NCBI RefSeq assembly: GCF_002443255.2
Contig: NW_019211456.1
Location: forward strand, 17,841,557 to 17,905,556
DNA from: Varroa destructor
Lineage: Eukaryota; Arthropoda; Arachnida; Mesostigmata; Varroidae
Reading direction: 5' to 3'
Length of the DNA: 64,000 bases
Made by a program: the position numbers and the translations under genes. The stretch's first letter is position 1. Every line of letters starts with the position of its first letter. Under the pieces are notes generated by a model. The model was not told the origin of the DNA and searched no databases. It was given only the letters and a program-made list of their open reading frames with translations. This document shows, one piece after another, positions 27,501 to 39,862 of the stretch.

Positions 27501-30500
27501 GTGCTTGGGAATAATTTGTGAAGAAACGCGCGCGTCTCACTTTTTAAACAATGTCGCAGTGTTAATACAGTGTATAATTTTGTGTCTGTAACTCCAATGC
27601 ATAGTTCTTATATTTTAGCGCTACAAAGTTCCTCCTCGTCTTTTTTACGGCTGCTATACTTTGCATTATAATTGACGTTCGATATAAACTATGTGTACCC
27701 AAGCTAAATAAGGTTTCTGTAAGCGATCGTTGCGTCTAAAAGTGGCAAGTTCCGCAAAAGTCGATCAAACTTTCAAACAAGAGCCACAACCTGACTTTCT
27801 GTCTGACGATAAAGTCCTAGTATCCGGGCTACGTCTCTGCACATTTTTAATATTCTGATACATGTTTTTAAGCGAAGTTAAATCAGCCCCTTATTTATCG
27901 CTGTCAACATGCTCTATTTGGTAGTAGGATGCTAATCGTCACAGATTACTCTGAGAAATCTGAATGCACAGATTAAGATTATAGGGTTGTGTAATCCTTC
28001 AGGTTGACGCACGGAGCTGATATGGCGATCCGTACAACATGCTGGCAGTCAACAAATGAAAGGAGGTAACAGAAAGAATAATACCCGGATAATATTAATC
28101 GACGCATTGGCCTACTCCGTTCCTTTGTTCGTTTTATCAACAAGTTTTTCATGTCTTGTATAGTACGTATAGATTCAGACGCAGTTATACCCATAGTCAA
28201 AAGATACCCGACACTACGAGTTTACCTTATATCTTTTTAGGTTCTAAAAGTTCGCTAGCACTTTTGTGAGTATACAGCCGATCAAAGGAAGCGGCATGAA
28301 ATTATCTACTACAGGCCATCCGCTGGGAACATTTTAGTAAACTTCAAAAAAGCTAAACAAAAAAAAACTACCAAAAGCTATTGTTAACTACGTATAGTAG
28401 AAATGCTTCACGTACATGCTACAGCTTTTTTACCCACTAAACCGATTTTCCCTGTCACAGTTTACATTTTAACAGTGAAGTATGGGAAACACTTAAGAAC
28501 CTTAATTTACAGCGTTCGAAACGACGTAGATTGCTCAAGACATTTTCGATATATTCACAATAAACAATACTGGCCGCTGTCTTAACAATCATGAGGCCTT
28601 TTGTGCTTGTACAGGAGCAGCAGGACACTCGAGTATTTGATGCGTCCTCTCGTCTCTATATATGCAGATGTTTCCACCACCAATACTGTGCATACTGCAA
28701 GAGCCAGCTTAGTGCAATCAGGGGCTATGAATCGTAAATGTAATTACCAAAAAGGGTTAGATAGGGGATCGATGTCACGAAGCATTTCACTTACCACTCT
28801 TTCTGTTCGTGTCATGTTAAGAACAACTCTCTGGAGGAAAAGGCAGAACATTACGAGGTACCACAGAATAGACTGGCGAGTCGCCAAAAAGGGGAAGCCA
28901 AACTCAACTAGTCACACATAACCTCAACAGGACGAGACAAAATGTGGGCGTGGGGCAATTGGAATAGATTGAGCAAAGCAACATACTCGTGATTGGGTGT
29001 TTCCCTTGGGTTTAGATCAGACGACTAAAGCACATTAAGCCATATACGCAAAGCATGACTATCCATATGTCATTTGTTTAAACGTTCGGTGTTTTTAAGT
29101 GATTTGAATGATTTTTTCCAATAAGTGTACACCCACAAGTATGTAGTAGCCGAACTAAATTTTCGTAAACGTTGTGAGATGCCAACGTGCGCGTTCCAGA
29201 AGCTACAAACGTGCAAAAAAGTATAAAAAATTGATCTAGTCAAAATCCTGGCTTAGCCAGCCAAGTCAACCAGAAATTTTAAAGATATTTGATAATATGC
29301 AAAGAAATAAGTGATGCGAGTGTTGGTCGATAGAAAGTCGGAGGAAAAATGGGCAAACGCTAGTCCTCTATCAGGCAAAGACGATGGGAGGCGCTCTCGC
29401 GCCGTTCGTACAGAAGCAGGGAAAGCGAAAATTGCTTGCTGAATCAGATTGGTCTTTATCGCCGGCGAGCAAGGTTGTGCATTTCCTTCGCCTTTGGTAG
29501 GCAACCTTTGCATAGCTACAGCTGGTTCCTCCCCTGCTCTTTGGTTTGGAAGGGCGTTGACATAGATTAGGGTGACGAGGGCCATAAGGAAAAACTGCAT
29601 GAACGATTCGTTCCGGGAGAACAGGGAGCAAGTAAAAAAAGACCGATAGCCCGAAGAACTCGTCTCAAATCACGTCAAAACAGGAGTAGAGGTACGTATC
29701 TTCTTCGGACAATATTCTCAAGCACTCGGCATTGCATGCAAGCGGTCACCAGAAGTCTTCGTAAGAAATGAATAAGATCATATTTTAGTTGGACTACAAA
29801 CTTACTGATAATAATAATCCTGTAGTTTTAAGTAAATAAAAGTCTGTGTATCCATGGGCACCCCTTTTCAGGGAGCTTCAACGAGTCCTTTGATTTTTGA
29901 TGAGTATACTGTATGGTGAAAACGACATTTTTAAAAAATATTTTCCCGCTAAAAATATGATCTTTGTGCATATCTTAGCGATAGATACGTCGTTCGATTT
30001 CTCATAGCTAGGGAAAGACGACAGCATCCCTCAAGAAGGAACCTTCAAACGATACATAGATGATCATTTATGTTTAGACTGAAGAAGCACACGAGTGTCT
30101 GCGTTGTGCGCCAAAAAATTGCATTGTTTTTTTCTTTAGAATAATAAGCTTCATAAAGTAACTTATAGTTGCTTATAGTAACTTATACTATTTACAGGAT
30201 TTCGGTTATAGGAAGGGAAAGCCAGCCAGCGTTAATAACCACTTGGTCCCTGTACAGTAATAATAGCCGTAATAATAACAATAGTCATGTATTCTAACAA
30301 TTGAATAGAAATACCTACAATACAGAAAACAGCGAACGACTTAATGCCTACGTCGACTAGTACTAGCTCAAACAAAAAGACTGCTAAAGCGGATTCGGGT
30401 GACGTATCAAATGTAAGTTATACGTAACTAATGACGAGAGTTATGAGTCGGAGTTTTCTACAGATAAATATCCAAGCATTTCGAATTAGGGATGGAATAA

Positions 30501-31500
30501 TAGTTTAGCTGGGAGAAGTCAAAGGCAGTTAGAAAGCGGATGAGGCAGTAAGTTAGATCAACAATTGTCTAAACCTCCGGGCATTTGAACGAAAGTAGCG
30601 AACTCTGCTGCTCCGCGTAATTGCTACTGGATACATTGCTAACTATGCAGATTAGTCAAACTTCAACACTATACTATAGTTATTTCGAACGAAGGTAGCT
30701 AGCTTAATTTAGAGTTACAGTTGAAGAAGGGGCTGTCATTCGTTACTTGCAGCGAAACAATCTAATGGGTAACACCAACTGAGAAGCATCTTCAATGAAG
30801 TTCATTTCGAAGACTAAATATCTGCGTATGTGGTGCGAGGGAGCGAACATACGAAGTCTACCGTTCTACCATCTGCTCATACACGTGACTCTGCGAACAT
30901 TAGCGAGGCGCTAACTTGATTCGTCAGAGCGTCCAATCACCGAACTGTTCTTGAGTGACGCTTTCGTTAAGGAAACTTTTACAACCGATCAAGCTGGCAA
31001 GAAAGCAACAAGTTCATAGAGAAGAAAGAGGACGCAGGTGCTTGTGCGACATAAATCGATACTTCTAAAACGAGAAACGAGGAACCATTACTGAATTTGT
31101 CCGACCATATGAATATTTGTGCTTGATGAAATCACTATGGAGTTTTATAGAGAATTGTGAGAGTAAGCATATACCGAAATTAGTTTTTCTGTCAATATTT
31201 AACGTTCTTTCTCGCTTTTGCACTTACGTAACGTATACGCTAAATGGGCTCAGTACGTAATGCGAGCATATATCAATAGTGACTTGGTAAAATTTGGTGT
31301 GAACATTTGGCATTGATGTTTATGTCATTGGTCCCAGTTGCTGAGAAGGTAGAAGTTCCCGTTACCAAAAGTTTGGCGACAAGGCCTAGAAAGGTAAAGC
31401 TAAATTCTCAATACGTCATATCAGATCTGAGCTGAAATCGCAAAACAGGTATTTCTGAACGTCCTTATTAGACGTTCACCGTTCAAAGTACATACAATCT

Positions 31501-31800
31501 TTTTAAGTAACCGCACGAATCAAACGTAAATTTTATTCAAATAATAAAGTAATAAGAGGGTATAAATAGGCAACCCTTATGGCTGCCCTTTACCTATGAT
31601 TACGAATAAATAAGACTTTAAATTCGATTATTTAAATGAATCTATATTGTCTATATCTAAAAAATTGCGTGTACTATTTTTAAAATCACCACTCATACAA
31701 TAAACATACAATAAAACTCGTATAATGCAACAAACCCATATAATAAATTAAAAAATAAATAAACAAATTATACAATAAACGAGCCAGAATATCTTTCTGT
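31501..31800. other. AT-rich low-complexity block in the giant intron
   Basis: About 300 bp dominated by A/T with many ATAATAAA-type words and a TATAAATA at 31561-31568. The low complexity makes the TATA match unremarkable. No ORF. Confidence 0.6.
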
Positions 31801-34800
31801 CTTCTATTCAACGCTGAAACATCGTCTGTCTTCTCTACAGTATCTTCATTCGAATTTGCCGAGATCTGGTAACAAAGCGACTATAGCCACAGATGAAATA
31901 AAACCTAGTAAAGGAACGAGAAACTCGACTCTTCGTATTGATCGGTTGAAAAGCTGTACATTGCCTGGACAGCAGTAGCAGCTGTTGGAGTTTGGACAAA
32001 TTAACTTATTGCAAAATAAACAATAAGCTAGCTTGCTTACTCAGTCACCCTTCGGACCCATCGCTTCAACTTTTCCCCTCAGACCGTATGTATACTTTGT
32101 ACTTGCTTTCATGGCCTCCCGTTCTATTACGATTTGAAGAGTAGCACCTGATGGTACGAATATACACAAGCAGCATGCTTGGGGCAAGGGGGAAGGGGGT
32201 CGTCGCTACTTAGACGGAAGGAATTCTACCCAAACGTGACCCAACGCTAACGACCATATGACCCTTGCAAGCAAGCATTTACTATGCAGATGGAACTGTT
32301 CGTTTTATTATTAAATCCTAACGGAAAGGAAAATTTCTTGAAAGCACTACGATGATGAACGTTCCCTTTGATTGAGCCTGAAAAAAAGGATGCAATATAA
32401 TGCACCTTTGCCTTTTGTTCAACAAGTGGTTCTTGCTCGTTCTGTTATCCTACATTATTAGTGAAGGCCACTGTGAATATATACGGAGGTCATTAAGGCT
32501 GGTACAGTTACAAAGAGCCGAATTTTTTAGGTTAGATTAGTTCGGCGAATGCTTCATCGGTGCATTTCTGACACCTGAAGGAAGCAGTCCGACAACATCA
32601 AATATGTACGATCTTGTCAAGAAATGCTTTGAGCCACATGAATACATGTGAACACCGACGGCCTCAAGGTAAGCCCGGACCGTTGAAGATTTAACCCTTA
32701 GAGGATGGCACCAAAAACCTATCAAGGGAGTGCTCGAAATCCCAACGGGGTGTCCTCACTTATGCCATTTCGCTGTAACAATACGCTTAAAAGCTCAGAA
32801 CATGTAGCATGCAAACCCGACAAGGCGCCATCACTCGATGGAGCTTTTGGGCGATTTTTGAAAAAGTTATAAGCGATGGTTGAAAACGACGCACGCGCTC
32901 GTTACGCACAAAACCTGCTATCGTATAAGAAAAGTGTCTGAAGAAAATTATCATCGTACCTCGTATATAGATATAGAACACCAACAAGCTGTACCATATT
33001 TGATTAACGATCCTGCTCTACGTACCACTTAGGTTATGGTGCTGCAACAATTATTATAACGCGATTATTATTACGGGTGGGTTTGGTTTAGTTAAAGTCA
33101 AGTTAACTTATAAGTTGCAAAAACGATGTCGTTTACTACGCAATAAGTTGCAGCATGCAATATTTACTTTATATAATTGGACATGTGATTTCTGCAGGCG
33201 CAGCATCTAGAGTACCCATAGCGTTTTTGCCTATGCACATTAACACTCAATCTACACCTCATCCCCGTCCACCTGGTTTTGAGCGCCAACCAGATTGGCA
33301 AATGTTACTGCTTTTCATTCGTCAGAAAATCGACCAATCTATTCCAGTAAACAGTCCCAAAGCGTCGGGCACTGTGCACTGATTCGTGTTTACACGCAGC
33401 CCTGATTCCTTCGAATACAGTTCAGTAAATTTTCCCTGCTGCTCTTGTCGTCTGTTAAGTGGCCGACTCACTTAACTTCGTCGTATTTAACAGCATGCCA
33501 CCATTTTTTTCTTAAGATTATTTATTTATCCGGTCTTTTGACACAACAGGAGTCAGAAGCGACGCTGATAGCGGAGAAATAGATGCGCCGTTTAATAGAT
33601 ACCACAAGTATTATATATGACTACGGGATATGTTAGCCAGGTCTACAGCATCGCTACTGACAGCCGTTTCTGTAGCTTCTGGTGTTACCCGGTCCACTTG
33701 ATCGCCCTTGGGTTCAATTGAAGGGATGATTATCTACTCGCGCTGCCATCTCCTTATTGCTCTAGTGTATAATACAATGTAGATCTGGCACGATATGCTT
33801 CATCAGAGCCAAACTTCGTCAACGTGGACGAGAGACGGAGAGTGACAGGGAAAAAGTGCCACAAGCAATTCGACCTTCCTTGTCGAGTAGCTACATACTG
33901 AGCGTCTAGCAACAAGCGATCGAGATCACCGAATATCTCTGTGGAAATCATCAGCACCAATATTGAGGAAGCAGCGCTTGTGGGACAGAAAGACACCCGA
34001 CCGGAATCAGACCAAATAGCGTAGAGACAGAGGGTTAAACGGAATAAGAAAGAGACATGGGCGCCCCTGGGGTTTTTGTTGGTGGTTCCGAATTTAGGAC
34101 AGGGCTAGCAAACGAGTGAGGCTAGAGTAGCCTGGTTGGGATATGCCGGATAACAGCAGGGGGAAAGTGATCATTTTGAGGACGCCTCGCCAGACGAACT
34201 GGCAAGCTAGATAGCTGGCGAATATAGCAAAACTCCTAAATGTCCCTGTGACTCACATTTCCACCTCGACAGGCGAGGTTGAAACTGCCGGGTTTCGATG
34301 TCGGCATCGGAGCAGGGAGCGACACTTGGCCAGTAAAGAAGCCAAGTTCAACTGCGATACGAACCACAGTAATTTGAGCTAACGATGGCAGCGGCATCCT
34401 CCATCGAAGTACACCAAATACATGGCTGACTAAAGGCGAATGAATGGAGGCAGAGCCTTGAACTTAGAGCTCGTTGAATAATGGCTCCACTGTCTTTTTG
34501 CCAGCACTGGTCCATCGTTCGTTCCTAAAGCCCCGCTTGGTAAGTGTTGGCAATAGTGTACTCCAGCTAAACCCGTAGCAGATATGTCTTACTGAGCGCC
34601 CCTCGTCTCCTGTTCCCTGATAATTCTGTCCACGGGAGCACCAGTACGAGCGACGAGGTATTCAGGTAGGATGTAGTCACGGTCGCAGTTGAAGTACTAC
34701 TGCAAGTAGTTGTAATGATACTGGTCGTGGTAGCGGCAATAGTGGGGATATCAGTCCGCTCGTTCAAATGTAGAAGAACAACTGCCGTCCTCTCACAACT

Positions 34801-37430
34801 AGCATCGTCGCTGCGATACTCTTCATACCGCTATAGTAAACGAACCGATTCAGTAGCTCTGTTCTCAGAAAGGAGAATTAAGCACAGTAATGCGGTTTGA
34901 TTTACACCGTCCAGATCAGGACAACCTGCACAAACGAGGGGCGGCGGGAGAGAGAGCACAGACGACAGAGCACGAGAAAGTAGAAGCTGAACTCACATTG
35001 GAGAGATAAAAGGTAAGGCGTTTAGAGGGAGAAAGCCTCCAGATAGCGGAGAGAGTCCGATCAACGGAATCGGCAAAGACCTGATTACTTTTAGGCAAGC
35101 TTAAATTGTTTATTGAAGCAGTACGTTGCACTTACAATTAGGATGTGGTTGTTTAGGACGATTTTAAGGGCAACTAGCTTTATGTCATGCTCACTTGTCG
35201 AGATCCAGAAAAATTATCGGAGGAAATTTGTGTTTCCGACAAGTTTAGGTCTCAAGAAAGATCTCACTCAGTGAAGGATAGGCACGATCTGGTATGAACG
35301 TCCTTGAAAATTACAACCTGTGGTTCAAAAGGTCCTTTTATTAGAAAGTTATTATTTTTATGCTGATTGCATATACAACTGCACTGTACGTCTAGTGTAA
35401 ATCTTCCCCTAAAACGAGAAATACCAAATTTAAAAACCATTTGTCTCAACAAAACAGTCAGTTATGAAGAACTGTTTTTCCTCTTTTTCCTGTGGGTTAG
35501 GCTGAAAGCTCCGCTATAGGACAGTAACGATTACGAATTCCTCCAATTTGAAAGCGGTCATTTGCAAGTGGGATATGTGTTACTGGCCATTTGGCCAAAA
35601 AGAAGTACGTATATAGTCCTTATAAGGAGACTGAGTCGTTGTACACTGTTATAGGTGTCATGGTGGCTGAAGATTAGGCTTTTGATGTCTTCAAAGTCTT
35701 CGATGATGGACACAGTGCACAATAGCGAGAGTTGAAGATTTAAACATCTTTTACCGCTGCGTCCCTGAACCTATCAGCCAGAAGCTGGCTTATGCCTACC
35801 TGTTGGAGCTCGGTTCGTTCTATAAGGCAGAATACGAACGCAATAGAAGAACAAAACATATGATTTTCATGTACAGTAAGGCTGACTAGGAATAAACAGC
35901 AAACACGTCATAGCTGTTCATGTTGACGTTCACTTCAAGTTTTCAGTAAAGCATTACCTGCATGGCAGGACCACGAGCCGTTTATCGTTAGCCAGTTGAA
36001 GTTGGCACCCTGCAGCGCGTAACTTTGAGCAACTTAAGTGTGGGAGTTGCCATCGAACACCTGCGACTCTAGGGAATAGGTCTATGTGCAGTCTACTAAT
36101 AATGTAATAATGTACGAGTATGTACAGTCTACGGGTATCCATCTGTACATACGTTTGTCTGTATGCCTTTTATCCTTATGTTATTACTATGAGTATTGGC
36201 ACAGAGGACTCCGTGCTACGAAGTGCTGAGCCAGCGCGTTCCTCGACTGTGACGTCGCTGTAAGACGAATGCCGATGTCTCAGCCAAGAGTATATGTGAG
36301 CTGTTCGGTGCAGCGATGTTGGATAGGGGAACTGCCTCATTATGGTGAAGGCGCTAGAGCGAAACGTAAAGGCACCCTGCAACAGGTCCAAATTTGCCAA
36401 AATCCATTTGCGAGCAATAGAAAGAGAATGGTTGTGTCAGGTCAAACCGATTAGCCGCCAGTGTTTTTCGTCTAGTCACACTTTTTGGTCAGAGGTGTCG
36501 AAACAAGAAAAAAGAGACGTATCTGACATGTAAGGCAGTTCGTCATAGGAGCTGGATCTGAGTCACGTGTCGTTTTTGCGATATTGCTTTGGTCAGCCAC
36601 TCACATGTTATGTTCCAACTTACCCAGATCTGCATATGACAAAATTGCCATTGCCAACACCTTTCCTACCACTACAACGACCACTAGTACAGCTGTTGAA
36701 TACGTAAACACCTGATACAAGACAGAAGGCTTGGGAAGCAAAGAGATGCAACACATATGACGTGCATGCCTTTATGTAATATCAGCTATTGCAGATTGTA
36801 ATGTATTTATAAAGTGTGTGCCTAAAGAGTTAGTAGCGTCAGCAAGTCCTGAACTTTCAGACGGTCTGAAGTACCAAATAGGGCTGTATGTCCTGAACTA
36901 CAGACAGTCGAATCGAACTGGGGTACCCTGAACAAGTAACTAAGAGGACTACACCGCAGTTAAAAAAAATTGAGTTAATGTTTTTACACATTATATAATC
37001 GTCTCTATTATTACTGTTAAAGTGATTACTGTAACCAACAGAAAAATAATTCTACTTACATTTTCGAAATAAATGACGCGATCACATCATTGGATAGGTA
37101 ACATGGCCATTATCCTTGCAAACTAGCAACGTAAGTGGTTTTGATTTTATATATTGCTTAGGGCTGTTATAAGAATTACTCAGAACGAGCTCAGTGCAAA
37201 GAATACCTGCGTACACTGTAAGTACTTCGTCCTGAATCTGATATTGTGTCACGACATTTGTTCACTATAGTAAATTTATTCGAAACAAAAAAAAAAAAAA
37301 AGAAACAAAGAACATACCTAATGAGCGCAGTCGGATAAATGGGCAGCGTATTTTCCTTCCAATCATAAATATATAATATTTTCCAATTCAAAATGATTAA
37401 CAAGCCCATATCATTACCCCCCAAGAAGGA
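31801..37430 (+). other. Giant CH-domain intron, segment 4
   Basis: Intron of mixed composition, with a poly-A run at 37287-37301. The one element that looks exon-like is at 33198-33382 and is listed separately. Elsewhere only short chance ORFs are visible. Confidence 0.7.
33198..33382 (+). other. Exon-like ORF after a good acceptor, unrecognised
   Basis: The acceptor-like tgatttctgcag ends at 33197. It is followed by an open frame, entered with two bases completing a codon (phase 1), that runs about 61 codons to a TGA at 33380-33382. The translation includes the segment PHPRPPGFERQPDWQ and then a helical-looking LLLFIRQKIDQSI. It reads like protein but matches no family I can name. CH exon A ends in phase 0, so direct splicing from exon A would not use this frame. 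It could be a terminal exon of a nested gene, a remnant, or chance. Confidence 0.2.
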
Positions 37431-38300
37431 CCCGAAGGGTCGGAGGTGAACGAGGCTCTATCTGCTATTATTTTTGTCCTCAGTCGTCGATTACTGATGG
37501 CTTATCCCCTTTTTCGCTTGGTATTGTATGCGTAATTTCTACCCCCTTCATAGCTTCCTGTTCACTTCCTGTATTTCTGCGTGCTACGAAGCGTTCGTCA
37601 CGTGTTGCACAGGCGAGTTTCGTTTCCATCGGCAATTTCTCTATCGTTCGACTCCCGAGAGCCCGACCGCTTCATTCTTCGACTCAATCCTCATCGGTCT
37701 TCGTTATCTTACTAGTCGCTAGCTACCGTTACTCGACGCATTCTACAATAGCATCCGTCTAACGGTAATATCTACACAGCCAGTACCGGAAGCCAGCCTC
37801 CGCTCAAGGATGGTGCACCCTTCTCTACTTGCATTATGTGCGGCGCGCTTTACTCGCTCGATGCTGGGCGGGCGCTCCGGTCATAGATTGCGCAAAGATG
37901 GCCGCGCTCGCACTCTCCATGTCGGTCGGTCCTGAGAGGAAGCTCAATTTCTCGCTTCACCTGTGCAGCCAGTCAGCCAACTCCGCGGCGTAAACTGCTG
38001 ACTCATCTTTGTCTGACGCTGCTGCGCCTTATTCGGTCTGGCTGGGTCTTGCTGTTAGCTCGAGGCAGTCTGGCAGCCGATTCCTTCGCTTAGGCCTGTT
38101 TAAGTTCTATCCTCTAGCCCCGGCGTGGCAAGTTTTCGGAACGGTCGGGTACCTCGTCGCGCATTCTGTGGACTCTGAGGATTAACTCGTACCAGCTCGC
38201 ACTATACCTGTACAAGTATATCGCTTAGTCGTTGTCTTCTTAGCAGCTTCGACGCGCAGTACACATTCCTGCTTCGGCCGGTTCGTGCTCTTCACAGGCT
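37431..38300 (+). promoter_or_regulatory. GC/CpG-rich island with YY1-like motif: candidate internal promoter
   Basis: The richest CpG stretch in the intron, notably 37740-38280. It contains AAAGATGGCCGC (37894-37905), close to the YY1/Pleiohomeotic core AAGATGGC(G)GC that in animals often sits just downstream of a start site in the sense orientation. tgcgca lies just upstream and GC-box-like gggcgggcg nearby. NAV-family genes are known to use alternative promoters, so an internal start for CH-less isoforms is conceivable. I cannot point to a convincing splice donor ending a first exon, so this remains inference. Confidence 0.3.
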
Positions 38301-39830
38301 CCTTATTCTTTTCTATTAGAAGAAAAAAAACTGGAAGTAGTCTACTATTTTTGTTATCGTTGTCAACATCGTTTCGTTCGGATCAAACCCTTTAAGCAGA
38401 CATACCCATCTTTAGGTTCACACTTGTGCTTTTGTCTTGAAGGCCCAGACTATTTCTGCTATGCGTATTGTAGCTCAGTACCCTAATATTTACATTGCGC
38501 ACAATATATAAGAGTGCATTAAGTGTCTGAGAAGTGCTGGTGATCGAAACAAAATGAGAGACGTCTACGAACGAGGGCACAGAGAACGTCAGGTATGTCG
38601 TTCTAAGAAAGCAGATTTTGATTGATTCAACAAAGGACCCCAAAAATGTTGTAGAAGCTTAACAGTAATTGACGCGTTTCCCCGTTCCGGGATCCTAGAC
38701 GATGCCACGAAGGATTCACGTCCCTGTGATATGATTTTGAGCGAACAGGTGTCCATCATTAAATTAATGGTTACGTACAACGTTTACGTATGACCAATAA
38801 AAAGTAATTACGTATCAGATTATTTGTATTAGCGTTCTCAATCAGCTAAATAGAAACTTTTAATACTTTTCATAGGCCACTCGTTGTCCTGTGGTGCCAA
38901 GAACCTGTATTACAGAAGTGGACAACAACTGTCTAAGGTCTACTATACTCGGCATTGCTCGGCCTAAGCGTTATTGTTATAATAATGTTGACAATAATAA
39001 AATTGTTGTTGGTATATTTTATTATATACCACGTGTATAAAGCTGACAGCCAATACTTGACAATTTAGAAAGTCGCTTCGTCAAGCAGTTTCTTATATAA
39101 TTTATCCTACAAATTGTCAATTTTAATTGACCGAGCCCACTACTCAAGTTTAGCCAAAGTTGCCAAAAACGATAGCGCTATTTTACCGGAGTGTCATTGC
39201 GAAACTCTAACTTACTCGATGTACTTAATTCGACTGATGATAATATCCGGATTATTATTAGTACTTTCGAATGATTTTCATCGTAGTGCGGCTGGCATTC
39301 GTAAGTTAGTAGAACTTCGAAGCGTTTCAAGTCACAATAAGTTCTAATCTAATGTAGAGACAACAAAGAGGCGATGGATTCAGTTATTATGAACGACAAT
39401 GACAAATCATAAGTGCCAGGCCGAACTCCAAGGACGACACGGACCGCGTGTCGTACATGTTAACGCGACGAAATTAGCTCTTTTTAGTCGAAAACTGATG
39501 GCAGCCTCAGGCGAAATCGAAAGAGAGCGTCTTATATCAGCGGCTCTTTTTCATGCTCTACTACAAGTAGAAACATTTACCATTGATCGATTCTTCCTGA
39601 CCCGTTAATGGCAGCAACGTCGACTGATTCGCATTTACCATCCACAAAGAGCAAGCTAAAAGATTCTTCACGTCAACCAGATAGACCATTTTGTAGGGAA
39701 GATTTCGAGCAAAAGAACTAAGGCATGTACACTAGAAATTTCATCTGGTAAATATTTCTCTTTATATATATATATAGATCTTTTTAGGGAATAGGGCGCT
39801 GATGGGCACGGGAAGATGACGACCATCATG

Positions 39831-39862
39831 CTACTACTGTTGCTGCTGCTGCCGCCGCCGCC
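39831..39862. repeat. Compound trinucleotide repeat (CTA/CTG/CCG)
   Basis: Reads ctactactgttgctgctg and then gccgccgccgcc. It gives poly-Leu/poly-Pro in a spurious ORF. Confidence 0.85.

Larger units (their letters stand above)
22051..31500 (+). other. Giant CH-domain intron, segment 3
   Basis: Ordinary AT-rich intron apart from the tRNA-like element near 26.0 kb, an AT direct repeat at 23295-23321 and the (AT)n microsatellite at 27470-27497. The ORF 24332-24571 has a plausible composition but no recognisable motif. No exon is supported. Confidence 0.75.

Noticed and set aside
31561..31568. TATAAATA as a promoter TATA box
   Set aside because: It sits in a 300-bp A/T low-complexity block where such words are expected, with no first exon following.
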